A DNA stretch of 28,750 bases from JACVRW01 sp036009005 (GTDB taxonomy: Bacteria; Actinomycetota; Thermoleophilia; Solirubrobacterales; Thermoleophilaceae). The position numbers were made by a program, and so were the translations under genes. The notes beneath the pieces were generated by a model, which saw only the letters and a program-made list of their open reading frames with translations, had not been told where the DNA came from and did no database searches. The stretch lies in contig DASYMP010000211.1 in NCBI GenBank assembly GCA_036009005.1, positions 1 to 28,750 of the forward strand, written 5' to 3'. Positions 7,629 to 16,700 of the stretch are shown here, piece by piece (the stretch's first letter is position 1; each line of letters begins with the position of its first letter).

Positions 7629-10600
7629 CGATCTCGGCTGCGGCGGGCTTCGCGACGGCGAACAGGTCGGTCACGACCTCGAACGCCTCGCCTCCCGGGT
7701 GCGGCAGGCGCCAGAACGACACGCCGCGGAGGCCGTGCGCGCGCGCCGTGTCGAGCTTGGCGGTGAGCGAGCGCCGGTTCTCGAACCAGACGACGTGGTC
7801 GCGCCCGTCCGCGTCGCTGTAGCGAAACCACGGGCTCTCGCTCTCGCTGTCGTATTCCACGGTCGCGCCCGTCCGCGCGGCCAGCTCGCGCGCCGTGGAC
7901 AGTGCGATGCTGCGCGCACGATCGTGGCCGCCGTCCGGACCGAGCGGCCAGTCGTAGCCGTAGAGCGGCACTCCCAGAAGAAGCTTGTCGCGCGCGATCT
8001 CGGAGGTGGCGTAGCGAAGCACGTGGCGCACCTGGTCGAGCGGAGCCACGGCCTGGGGCGCCACGTCGGGGTGACCCCACTCGTAGGCCATCACCACGAC
8101 GCGGTCGGCGATCTGGCCGTGCGCCCTGTAGTCGTGCGCCTCGTGCCAGATGCCGCGCTGCTCGGCGTGGTACTTCGGTGCGACCGCGGTCACGAGGAGG
8201 CCGCCCGCCGCGTGCTCGCGCTCGGCGGCGCGGCGCAGGAAGTCCTCGAAGAGGGGCGCGTCGGCCGGGTCCAGCCGCTCGAAGTCGACGCTGAGGCCCC
8301 GGTAGCCGCGCTCGGCGCGCAGCCGCGCCACCTCGTCGAGCAGGCGCTCCTGTGCGTCGGGCCGGGCCAGCAGCGCGCTCGCCGCGTCCGTGTCGAAGGC
8401 GCCGTTCGGGGCGGAGTTCGTGAGCACGAGCAGCGTGGCGGCACCGCTGCGCTCGGCCTCCGCGCGAACCGCCTCGTCGTCCGGCGAGTCGATCGAGCCG
8501 TCGGCCAGGGCACGGTGCGAGAAGGGGGAGACCCAGGTGAGCGTCTCCGCCGCGGCGGCGAACTCCGCGGCGACCGCGTCGTCCCGGGCGACGGACGAGG
8601 GCAGCACGTACGCATTCACCTCCATCTCGACGGGGAAGCGCTCCGTGGCGCGGCTCTCGGCGCCGCCCGTGCGCCGGCGTTTCGCCGGCCGCCGCGGGGT
8701 GGTGCGCAGCACCTCGACCCAGGCTCCGGCGAGCGCAGCCAGCGCTCCCGCGACGATCAGCGGGCGGCTGCGCCGGTACTCCGGTGCCAGGTCGGCGCCC
8801 CAGCGCTCCACGTTGCCGGCCAGCGAGCGAAGCCGGCGGCGCAGATAGCGGAGACCGATCGCGCGCCAGAGCGAGCGACCGCCCGCGCGGCGCTGGTCCA
8901 GCACGATGCGCCCGAGCCCGCGCCCGCGCTGGAAGTGATGGCGAACGAGCCGCACCGGGTTCGTGCAGCGGCTCCGGTGCACGATCGTCACCTCGGCGGA
9001 CCGGTACGCCACGAGGCCCCGCCGGCTGAGCTCCACGTTCACGACCGTGTCCTCGCCTGCGCGCATGTCCTCCGGGAACCCGCCCACGGCCAGCAGGTGG
9101 TCGCGGATGTAGGAGCAGTGGGCCGGTGGGCCGTTCAGCGGCTCGGACGGCCTGCCGGGCAGCACGCTCGAGTGGTCCAGGAAATAGCTGGCCCAGCCCG
9201 ACCGCGTCGGCGTGCCGTTGAGCGTCGTGCCCGTGACCATCGGGTGGCCGAGCTGGTGAGCGCGGATGCGCGCCGCCAGGCTGCCCGGCGGCAGCTCCAC
9301 GTGGGAGCCGGGGAACGAGATGAACTCACCGCGCGCCCGCTCGAGGCCCGCGTTGCGCGCGCGGCCCGGCAGCGCGCGCTCGCCGAGCTCGACGAGCGTC
9401 ACCTCCGGGAAGCCCTCGCGGACGATCTCGGCGGTGCGATCGGTCCCGCTCACCACCACGATCACCTCGAACGGCTCGGGGCAGTCCTGCTCGGCGACCG
9501 CGCGGACCACGCCCTCGATGCGGTCCTCGTCGTTGCGCGAGATCACGATGGCGGACAGCACCGGACCGTCGAGGTCCGGCGCGGCCTCCTCCGGGACGAC
9601 CGCGAGGCCCGGCGGGCGCGGCTCCCAGCGCCGCGCGTCGTCCGCGGCGGCAAGCAGGTTCGTGTAGTCCGATTGGAACTCGTTGCCTGGATCGGCCTCC
9701 GCGTACTTGGCGAAGCGCGCCTCGCGGCGCTCCTCGGTCAGCCCGCCGAGGTGCTGGATCCGCAGGGTCGTCTGTACGAAGCGGCGCCGGTCGATGCTCG
9801 TCGGCACGGGCACGAAGTGGAGCCGCTGCGAGGGGAAGCGCTGGCCGGGCGCGTAGGCGAACAGCCGGAAGGCCCACAGGGTGTCGCGGTCGTAGTGCTC
9901 GAGGTCCCCGACCATGCGGTGCACGCGCAGGCCGTAGGCCACGTCCGGCCGCGCGGCTCCGTCCACGAACTCGCGGAGCGCCGCGGCGTCGCCGGGATCG
10001 ATCCGCTCGTCTGCGTCGAGGGACAGGATCCAGGCGGGGTCGACGCCCGCGGCCGCTTCGAGCAGGCGGTCGCGGTTCTGCGCGTCGTCCCAGCCCTCGT
10101 AGGACTCCCGCCTGGGGTTCTCCAGCAGCACCTGGACCAGCGGCTCGGCCTCGAGCAGGGCGCGCGTGTCGTCCGTGCTGCCGTCGTCCAGGGCCACCAC
10201 GGCGTCCGCGAGGCCGCGTACGGAGTCGAACCAGCCAGGGAGGTCGGCCGCGGCGTTGCGCGCGGGGAGGAGGCACACGAGCCGACCGCGCCGGCCACCG
10301 GAGCGCGACGAGAGCGCCGGCAGATCCGGCGGCCTCGTTTGCCACACGGGGAGGTCGGCTCCGGGGCGCGACGCGAGCCTGCCGAAGTCGGTCGGCCAGC
10401 GGCGAGCCGGGTCCGCCTCCCGGTACTTGGCCAGGCGCTGCTCGAGCCGCTCCTCGGAGCCGGCGCCGAGGTGGCGGAGGCGCACGGTCGTCCGGATCCA
10501 CGCGCCGTGCGGCACGTCCGTCGGAACCGGGTTGAAGTGGAGGCGCTGCTCAGGGAAGCGCTGGCCAGGGCGCCAGGCGAAGACGCGGTAGACCCAGGTG

Positions 10601-11490
10601 GAGCGCGGGTCGTAGCGGTCGGCGCTCCACATCCTGAAGTGCTCGAGCCCGTAGGCGCAGCCCGGAATCGCATCCGTCGCGAGGAACTCGCGGAGTGCCG
10701 CGGCATCCTCCGGGTCCATGCGCTCGTCGGCGTCGAGCGACACGATCCAGTCCGGCTCGAGCGCGTCCGCCGCCTCGAGCAGCCGGTTGCGGTTGGCGGC
10801 GTCGTCCCAACCCTCGTAGGAGTCGCGCCGCGGGTTCTGGAGCACGATCTCGACGAGCGGCGACTCCGCGAGCAGGCGGCCCGTGGCGTCGGTGCTTCCG
10901 TCATCGAGCGCGACCACGGTGTCGCATACCGCCGCGGCCGACTCGAGGAAGCCGGGTAGGTCGAGCTCGGCGTTGCGGGCGGGCAGCAGGCAGGCGACGG
11001 CGGGCCTGCGCGCCAGCTCGAGCAGGCGATCGATGTCGAGGTTCCCCGGGCACTCCTTCGCCGCGAAGAGCTCGCGGTGGCCGGCCACGTGGTCGCGGTC
11101 GAGCGCGATCTCCCAGCGTTGCGCGATGCGCCGCACGAGCCGCGCCCCGGCGCGGTACTGGAGCTCCGTGCGCTCCACGCCGAGCGGGTCGCCACCATCC
11201 TCGAACTCGATCCCGACCGTGTACAGGTTCGGGTTCTCGCCGCTGAAGAGCGGCGTCGTCGGATCCGAGACACGCCCGGCGTGGCGCGCCGTGTCCTCCT
11301 CGTCCACGAACTGGACGACCCGCCCGTCGAGCCCCACCAGGTAATGGGCGCTCACCTCGCTCGCCGGATCGGCGAACCAGTTGATGGTCGACTCGAAGCC
11401 GCCGACGTTCGTGTGAACCACGATGCCGGTCGGCCGGTGCCCGCCGCGCCCGGGGTCGTAATGTGCGGTCTCCCGCCGTTCGATCGGCAT
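7615..11490 (-). CDS. Five-domain fusion: zinc amidase, three GT2-type domains, membrane helix, GH18 hydrolase
   Basis: One uninterrupted frame of 1291 residues from ATG 11490; GTG 11511 would add seven residues. I prefer 11490 because a TACGTT element ends 9 nt before it. Residues 5-160: Amidase_2 (N-acetylmuramoyl-L-alanine amidase fold) with VSAHYLVGLDGRV, His26, Glu95, GHRE His138 and ECPG Cys147, so a complete zinc site. Residues 164-378 and 404-615: two near-duplicate GT2-like domains with LLPARN, LDDGSTD and LDADER (DxD) motifs. Residues 644-858: a third, divergent GT2 domain (SAIVISRNDEDRI, GEDTVVNVEL). Residues 909-928: hydrophobic helix between basic flanks. Residues 951-1278: GH18 of the spore-hydrolase (YaaH/SleL) type, with GYRGLSVDFERL and catalytic Glu1071. 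No signal peptide is visible. It combines cell-wall cleavage with nucleotide-sugar transferase domains, so topology is unclear. A role in envelope polymer assembly or remodelling is inferred. Confidence 0.9.
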   Translation of the reverse strand: MPIERRETAHYDPGRGGHRPTGIVVHTNVGGFESTINWFADPASEVSAHYLVGLDGRVVQFVDEEDTARHAGRVSDPTTPLFSGENPNLYTVGIEFEDGGDPLGVERTELQYRAGARLVRRIAQRWEIALDRDHVAGHRELFAAKECPGNLDIDRLLELARRPAVACLLPARNAELDLPGFLESAAAVCDTVVALDDGSTDATGRLLAESPLVEIVLQNPRRDSYEGWDDAANRNRLLEAADALEPDWIVSLDADERMDPEDAAALREFLATDAIPGCAYGLEHFRMWSADRYDPRSTWVYRVFAWRPGQRFPEQRLHFNPVPTDVPHGAWIRTTVRLRHLGAGSEERLEQRLAKYREADPARRWPTDFGRLASRPGADLPVWQTRPPDLPALSSRSGGRRGRLVCLLPARNAAADLPGWFDSVRGLADAVVALDDGSTDDTRALLEAEPLVQVLLENPRRESYEGWDDAQNRDRLLEAAAGVDPAWILSLDADERIDPGDAAALREFVDGAARPDVAYGLRVHRMVGDLEHYDRDTLWAFRLFAYAPGQRFPSQRLHFVPVPTSIDRRRFVQTTLRIQHLGGLTEERREARFAKYAEADPGNEFQSDYTNLLAAADDARRWEPRPPGLAVVPEEAAPDLDGPVLSAIVISRNDEDRIEGVVRAVAEQDCPEPFEVIVVVSGTDRTAEIVREGFPEVTLVELGERALPGRARNAGLERARGEFISFPGSHVELPPGSLAARIRAHQLGHPMVTGTTLNGTPTRSGWASYFLDHSSVLPGRPSEPLNGPPAHCSYIRDHLLAVGGFPEDMRAGEDTVVNVELSRRGLVAYRSAEVTIVHRSRCTNPVRLVRHHFQRGRGLGRIVLDQRRAGGRSLWRAIGLRYLRRRLRSLAGNVERWGADLAPEYRRSRPLIVAGALAALAGAWVEVLRTTPRRPAKRRRTGGAESRATERFPVEMEVNAYVLPSSVARDDAVAAEFAAAAETLTWVSPFSHRALADGSIDSPDDEAVRAEAERSGAATLLVLTNSAPNGAFDTDAASALLARPDAQERLLDEVARLRAERGYRGLSVDFERLDPADAPLFEDFLRRAAEREHAAGGLLVTAVAPKYHAEQRGIWHEAHDYRAHGQIADRVVVMAYEWGHPDVAPQAVAPLDQVRHVLRYATSEIARDKLLLGVPLYGYDWPLGPDGGHDRARSIALSTARELAARTGATVEYDSESESPWFRYSDADGRDHVVWFENRRSLTAKLDTARAHGLRGVSFWRLPHPGGEAFEVVTDLFAVAKPAAAEIASAA
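9646..11001 (-). repeat. Internal duplication of a GT2 domain
   Basis: Two consecutive domains of about 215 residues repeat at a fixed offset of 239 residues (717 bp). The DDGSTD motif is at residues 196 and 435, NPRR[DE]SYEGWDDA in both, LDADER at 252 and 491, and the FPxQRLHFxPVPT and KYxEADP blocks follow in both. The copies have diverged at many positions, so the duplication is old. Confidence 0.88.
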
Positions 11491-11499
11491 CGCGCTTAC

Positions 11500-11505
11500 A
11501 ACGTA
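11500..11505 (-). promoter_or_regulatory. -10-like element TACGTT for the fusion gene
   Basis: On the minus strand TACGTT ends 9 nt before the ATG at 11490. If used, the transcript would begin within a few bases of that ATG, which would exclude the GTG at 11511 as start. No clear -35 is visible. Confidence 0.4.
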
Positions 11506-11528
11506 CGTCACCAGGGAAAGGACTCGCT

Positions 11529-11696
11529 ATGACCACTCGGGGCTACACGGTGCTCGGCTGGCTTGCGTGGCAGGTCATAACGCGGGTCGCGCGGCGCAAG
11601 CTCGATCAGAACAAGGTCAAGCTCGGCGCGGCGGCCACGGTGTTCGCCGTGATCGCGGCCGGCATCCTCGCGGCGCGCGCCTCCGGCGACGGCTGA
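11529..11696 (+). CDS. Small single-span membrane protein (55 aa)
   Basis: 55 residues from ATG 11529. A purine-rich ribosome site AGGGAAAGGA (11513-11522) lies 6 nt upstream, one of the few clear ones here, and it decides the start over in-frame ATG 11463. Residues 1-30 are amphipathic and basic (ITRVARRKLDQNKVK); residues 32-50 form one hydrophobic segment (LGAAATVFAVIAAGILAA), and the protein ends ARASGDG. No family recognised. It is divergent from the amidase/GT/GH18 gene: the start codons are 38 nt apart and the control regions overlap, so a linked role is possible but unproven. It is followed by the promoter of the propeller gene. Confidence 0.65.
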   Translation: MTTRGYTVLGWLAWQVITRVARRKLDQNKVKLGAAATVFAVIAAGILAARASGDG

Positions 11697-11730
11697 TCGA
11701 CCCAGACTGGCGAAGTGCGCCCTTTTGGGG

Positions 11731-11736
11731 TAGCTT
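11731..11736 (+). promoter_or_regulatory. -10 element TAGCTT, exact leaderless spacing
   Basis: TAGCTT followed by exactly 6 nt and then the GTG start at 11743, so transcription would begin on the start codon. The same hexamer with the same 6-nt gap precedes the gene at 24221. Confidence 0.55.
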
Positions 11737-11742
11737 CGCCGC

Positions 11743-12882
11743 GTGCGTCGATACCTCGCCCTCTCCACGGTCGCCCTCGCGGTGGCCGCGGTCACAGCGC
11801 CGTCCGCCCTCGCCGACTCGATCGTCTACGAGAAGAACGGCGACGTCTGGCTCGCCAACCCCGACGGGAGCGGCCAGCGCAAGGTCACCACGTCCGGCGG
11901 CTACTCCAAGCCGACCCAGGCGAACGACGGGACGATCGTCGCCGTGAAGGGCAAGCTGCTCCACCGCCTGAGCCGCAGCGGAAAGCTCCTCAACCTGGCC
12001 GGCGACGACGGCGGGTCCGGCCCGCTCACGCCCGCGCTCTCGCCGGACGGCGCGCTCGTCGCCTACAACTACAACAACACCGGCCCGATCACGCCCGGCT
12101 TCCACACGACCCTCTCGCACGCGACGCGGCAGACGAGCCACGACGAGATCTGGGAGATCAGCGGCTGGAGCAACCCGTCCTGGATCGGCGCCGACAGGGT
12201 GCTCGTGTTCGACGGGTCGGAGACCTTCACCGGCGACACGCTGATCAAGACGCTCGGAGTCACGGCGACCCAGCCGTGGTACGAGGACCCGACGCTGAGC
12301 CTCGCCGGCGGCGAGGTGGACGCGAGCCAGACGCGCTTCGCCGCGACGGACGGGAACGTGATCCGGCTCTACCGGCTGAACGCGCCGCCGCCGGCGATCG
12401 CGGTCGAGCCGCGCTGCGACCTGACCGGCCCGAACGGCAGCTTCTTCCGGCCGAGCTGGTCGCCCGACGGCCAGTCGCTCGCCTGGCAGGAGGACGACGG
12501 CATCTGGGCGGGCACCGTCGACCTCGCGAACTGCGCCGCCACGAGTGCCTCGCTCGTGATCCCCGGCGGCAGGGCGCCCGACTGGGGCCCGGCAATCGCC
12601 GGCCGGCGGTTGTCGGCCACGGCGCCGAGGCGAATTGCGCTGAGCTCTCTGCTGAAGGGGCTGAAGCTGCGCGTGAACTGCCAGTGCACGGTCACGGCGA
12701 CGATGCTGCTCGCGAAGAAGCCGATCGGCAAGGCGAAGAGGGTGGTCTCACGCGCGACCACCCTGAAGGTGAAGCCGAACGCCAAGGGCAGGGCGCGCCT
12801 GAGCCGCGGCGGAACGCGCGTGACGGTCGTCATCGGCGGAGGCGGCCGATTCGTGACCCGCAAGGTGAGGGTCGTGCGATGA
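11743..12882 (+). CDS. Secreted TolB/PD40-like beta-propeller protein
   Basis: 379 residues from GTG 11743. Signal peptide RRYLALSTVALAVAAVTAPSALA is cut around residue 24 before DSIVYEK. Propeller-type repeats follow: GDVWLANPDGSGQRKVT, TPALSPDGALVAYNY, FRPSWSPDGQSLAWQEDDG with IWAGTVD. The SPDG plus aromatic pattern is typical of PD40 (WD40-like) blades of TolB-type proteins. Fewer blades are obvious than in TolB itself. The C-terminal 80 residues are basic and beta-rich (AKGRARLSRGGTRVTVVIGG), like the Ig-like tails of other secreted proteins in the window. It overlaps the following secreted gene by ATGA, so the two form an operon. Ligand unknown. Confidence 0.82.
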   Translation: MRRYLALSTVALAVAAVTAPSALADSIVYEKNGDVWLANPDGSGQRKVTTSGGYSKPTQANDGTIVAVKGKLLHRLSRSGKLLNLAGDDGGSGPLTPALSPDGALVAYNYNNTGPITPGFHTTLSHATRQTSHDEIWEISGWSNPSWIGADRVLVFDGSETFTGDTLIKTLGVTATQPWYEDPTLSLAGGEVDASQTRFAATDGNVIRLYRLNAPPPAIAVEPRCDLTGPNGSFFRPSWSPDGQSLAWQEDDGIWAGTVDLANCAATSASLVIPGGRAPDWGPAIAGRRLSATAPRRIALSSLLKGLKLRVNCQCTVTATMLLAKKPIGKAKRVVSRATTLKVKPNAKGRARLSRGGTRVTVVIGGGGRFVTRKVRVVR

Positions 12883-13613
12883 GGCGCCTCCTTGCCGGTC
12901 TGGGCGCGCTCGTCGCGCTGGGTGGGGTCGCCCCCGCGGCCGAGGCCGCGAAGAGCTACCGCTTCAAGGTGAACCTGAACGTGCGCCAAATCGTCGGCTG
13001 GAACCAGCACTACCGCGAGAACGAGTGGTGCGGGCAGGACTACCACCGCGAGTTCGAGGGCAAGGGCGCGGGCGACCTCAGGGCGCGACTCACGGGCGGG
13101 CGCGTGACCTTCCGGGTGCGCAACGGGGGTGCCGTCTCCACCGAGCTGAAGGCGCCCGCCACGCGCGGCGCGCTGTCGGACTGGAACGTCTACTGGGCCG
13201 GCATCCCGGAGAACTGCCCGCCGGGCCTGCCCGAGTCAGGGCCGGATGCGATCGATACCAGCGACTGTGGGCCCACCGTCAAGGGCAAGCTCGTGTCGCA
13301 CCTCATCGTCGACCGTGGCCGCCTGGCGCTCCTTGCCTACTTCGACCCCGCCGGCAGTCCCGATCCGATCGGGTGCCCGGACCCGAGCGGCGTGTCCGTG
13401 GCGGCGAGCGCGGCCGGTCCCGCCAAGCGCCGCGACGTGCTTGACCTGATCCGCTCGAAGCGGGTGCGCAGCATCGAGCTGGGTGCGAGCGTGAAGAACA
13501 AGAAGCTCACGTCGAAGGAGCTCGGCGCGCCCGGCGAGGGGACCGACCTCCGCTCGGCGGGCGGGGACTACGACGCGCTCTGGAAGGTGAAGCTGACGCG
13601 AATCTCCGGCTGA
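12879..13613 (+). CDS. Secreted protein of unknown function, partner of the propeller gene
   Basis: 244 residues from ATG 12879, overlapping the upstream stop (ATGA). Signal peptide RRLLAGLGALVALGGVAPAA is cut after AEA at about residue 24. The mature domain starts SYRFKVNLNVRQIVGWNQHY and has about five cysteines, including pairs in NEWCGQDYH and PENCPPG/TSDCGPT, which could make disulfides. Strand-rich pattern, no catalytic motif, no recognised family. The overlap implies co-production with the propeller protein, perhaps as an exported pair. A hairpin overlaps its stop codon. Confidence 0.78.
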   Translation: MRRLLAGLGALVALGGVAPAAEAAKSYRFKVNLNVRQIVGWNQHYRENEWCGQDYHREFEGKGAGDLRARLTGGRVTFRVRNGGAVSTELKAPATRGALSDWNVYWAGIPENCPPGLPESGPDAIDTSDCGPTVKGKLVSHLIVDRGRLALLAYFDPAGSPDPIGCPDPSGVSVAASAAGPAKRRDVLDLIRSKRVRSIELGASVKNKKLTSKELGAPGEGTDLRSAGGDYDALWKVKLTRISG

Positions 13614-13630
13614 GCGCCACGCGGGCGCTC
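13612..13630 (+). terminator. Hairpin overlapping the stop codon
   Basis: Seven-base-pair stem GAGCGCC / GGCGCTC with a 5-nt loop (ACGCG), starting on the second base of the TGA. There is no T-run after it, so it is a weak candidate for a GC-rich terminator. Confidence 0.4.
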
Positions 13631-13725
13631 GCCGGGTAGGCCTACCAGTCGGGCTCGGCTCGAAAGCTGTATCGCAGACCTTCCAATTTGCGGAATCGGG
13701 CCCTCGCGGCGTCCGCCACCGTGCT

Positions 13726-13731
13726 TAGGAT
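13726..13731 (+). promoter_or_regulatory. -10-like element TAGGAT before dnaE
   Basis: TAGGAT ends 11 nt before the dnaE ATG, implying a leader of about 5 nt. The rest of the 129-bp spacer (13614-13742) holds the hairpin above and a 12-bp palindrome at 13635-13646; nothing else is evident. Confidence 0.5.
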
Positions 13732-13742
13732 CGCGTTCCCGG

Positions 13743-16700
13743 ATGAGCTTCGCCCATCTCCACGTGCACTCCGAATACTCGGTCCTTGACGGCGCCTGTC
13801 CCATCGACGCCCTGGCCGAGCGTGCCGCTGCGCTCGAGCAGCCGGCGCTCGGGCTGACCGATCACGGGGTGATGAACGGGGCCGTCGAGCACTACAAGGC
13901 GTGCAGGAAGCACGGGATCAAGCCGATCCTGGGCCTGGAGGCCTATTTCGTCGACGACCGCGCCACCCAGGCCGTCAAGTACGAGCGCAACCACCTGACG
14001 CTCCTCGCCGCGAGCGACGAGGGCTTCCGCAACCTCGTGAAGCTCAGCTCCGCGGGCTATCTGGAGGGCTACAAGCGCGGGAAGGCGAACGTCGACCTCG
14101 AATTGCTGTCGCGCTACTCGGAGGGCGTCATCGCGCTCACCGGCTGCCTTCAGTCGCGCTTCTGCCGCCGCATCGTCGACGACATCCCGCACGAGGCCCG
14201 CGCGCACGCGGACGAGCTGCTCCAGGTGTTCGGGCCGGACGACGTCTACTTCGAGGTCCAGAAGAACGGCATCGCGGACCAGGACAAGGCCAACGACGGC
14301 ATCGTGCGCGTGGCGAGGGAGCTGGGCCGCCCGCTCGTCGCGACCGGTGACGTGCACTACCTGCGCCGCGAGGACTACGACAACCACAAGGCGCTCCTGT
14401 GCGTGCAGACGAAGAGCCTCCTTAGCGCGCCGAAGCTCTCGTTCGACACCAACGAGTTCTATTTGAAGGACTCCGGCGAGATGGCCGCCGAGTTCGGCGA
14501 GTGGCCGGAGTCGATCGCCACCACGCTCGAGATCGCCGAGCGCTGCAACGTCGACATCGAGCTCGGCAAGATGCTGATCCCGAGCTTCCCGGCGCCGGAC
14601 GGCGAGAGCGAGGAGAGCTACCTGCGCCGGCTGGCCACGGACGGGCTCCGCGAGCGCTACGGCGACCCGATTCCCGCCGAGGCGCTCGAGCGCCTCGAGA
14701 TGGAGCTGGGCGTGATCGAGAAGATGGGCTTCTGCGCCTACTTCCTGATCGTCTGGGACTTCGTCAAGTTCGCGAAGGACAACGGGATCGCGGTGGGTCC
14801 GGGCCGCGGCTCGGCGGCGGGCTCGATCGTGTCCTACGGGCTGCGGATCACCGACGTCGACCCGCTCGAGTACGACCTCCTGTTCGAGCGCTTCCTGAAC
14901 GCGGAGCGCATCTCGATGCCGGATATCGACATCGACTTCTCGGTGAAGGGCCGCGAGCGCGTGATCCAGTACGTGGCCGAGAAGTACGGTCGCGAGTCGG
15001 TCGCGCAGATCGTGACCTTCGGCCGGATGTTCCCGCGCGCCGCGACCCGCGACGCCGCGCGCGTGCTCGGCTTCGACTACGGCGCGGGCGACCGCGTGGC
15101 GAAGCTGATCCCCGAGCCGGTGATGGGCCGCTCGAAGAGCTTCGACGAGTACCTCTCGGACGAGCCGGACCTGCGCCGCGTGTACGACTCGGAGCCCGAG
15201 GCGCGCCAGATCATCGACGTGGCCCGCGGGCTCGAGGGGATCGTGCGCAACTCGTCGATCCACGCGGCCGCTGTCGTGATCGCGGACCGCCCGCTCACGG
15301 ACATCGTGCCGCTCCAGCTGGCGGAGGACAAGACCGGCGCGACGGGGGAGAACGGCGAGCGCTCGTACCGGGTCGTGACGCAGTACTCGATGAAGCCGAT
15401 CGAGGAGATCGGCCTGCTGAAGATGGACTTCCTCGGGCTCCGCAACCTCGACGTGATCGAGGCCGCGCTCGACATCATCGAGGAGTCGAGCGGGGAGCGG
15501 CCGGACATGGCGTCGCTGCCGCTCGACGACCTGAAGACCTACGAGATGCTCCAGCGCGGCGACTCCGTGGGCGTGTTCCAGTTCGAGTCCGACGGGATGC
15601 AGGACGCGCTTCGGAAGGTGAGGCCGACCGAGTTCGAGGACCTCGTGGCGCTGAACGCCCTGTACCGGCCGGGCGCGATGCGCTACATCGACACCTACGC
15701 CCGCAACAAGCGCACGCCCGACGCGATCGCGTACATCGACGAGCGGCTCCGGTCGATCACGAACTCGACCTACGGGGTGATCCTGTACCAGGAGCAGTCG
15801 ATGCGGATCGCCAAGGAGCTCGCGGGCTTCTCCGGCCCCGAGGCCGACGACCTCCGCAAGGCGATCGGCAAGAAGCAGCGCGACCGCATGGCGGCGCTGA
15901 AGGACCGCTTCGTGGAGGGCGCGCGCGCCACCGGCACCGGCGAGGGCGTGATCCACGAGCTGTGGTCGACCAACGAGGCGGCCGCCGACTACTCCTTCAA
16001 CAAGTCGCACGCGGCCTGTTACGGGCTGATCTCCTACCGGACCGCCTGGCTCAAGGCGAACTACCCCGCCGAGTACATGGCGGCGCTGATCTCGTCGGTG
16101 ATGTCGACAAAGGACAAGGTCCCGTTCTTCGTCGCCAAGTGCGAGGACATGGGCATCGAGGTGCTCCCGCCGGACGTGAACCAGTCCGGTCACGACTTCA
16201 AGGTCGTGGAGGGCAACATCCGCTTCGGGCTCGACGCCGTCAAGGGGCTCGGCTACCAGGCGGTGGAGGCGATCATCCGCGCCCGGGAGGCCGAGGGACC
16301 GTTCACCTCGGTCTGGGACTTCTGCCGCCGGGTGGACTGCCAGGCCGTCAACAAGAAGGCGAGCGACTCGCTCGTCAAGTGCGGCGCGTTCGACTCGCTC
16401 GCCGGCACGCGCACGGGGATGATGGAGGTGCTGGTCCGGGCGCAATCGGCCGGCCAGCAGGCGCAGGAGGACGCGCGCAGCGGGCAGTCGTCGTTCTTCG
16501 ACCTGGACGGCGGCGGCACCGAGGACGCCGCGGCCCACCACGACCCGCCGATCATGCCGCTCCCGGACGACCCGAAGCAGCTGAACGAGTGGGAGAAGGA
16601 GACGCTGGGGCTGTTCCTCTCGAGCCACCCGCTCAAGGAGGTGCGCCCGGCGCTGCGCGCGCGAGTGGACTGCTCGCTCGCCGACCTGAAGGACAAGCAG

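Noticed and set aside
7699..10959. A 1086-codon open frame on the plus strand opposite the fusion gene
   Set aside because: High-GC antisense artefact: no recognisable domain, Arg/His/Val/Gly-rich composition, while the minus frame has clear amidase, GT2 and GH18 motifs.
13635..13646. Perfect 12-bp palindrome GGTAGGCCTACC upstream of dnaE
   Set aside because: Palindromes of six complementary pairs are expected many times by chance in a window of this size and GC; not tied to the -10 element. Kept only as a note.
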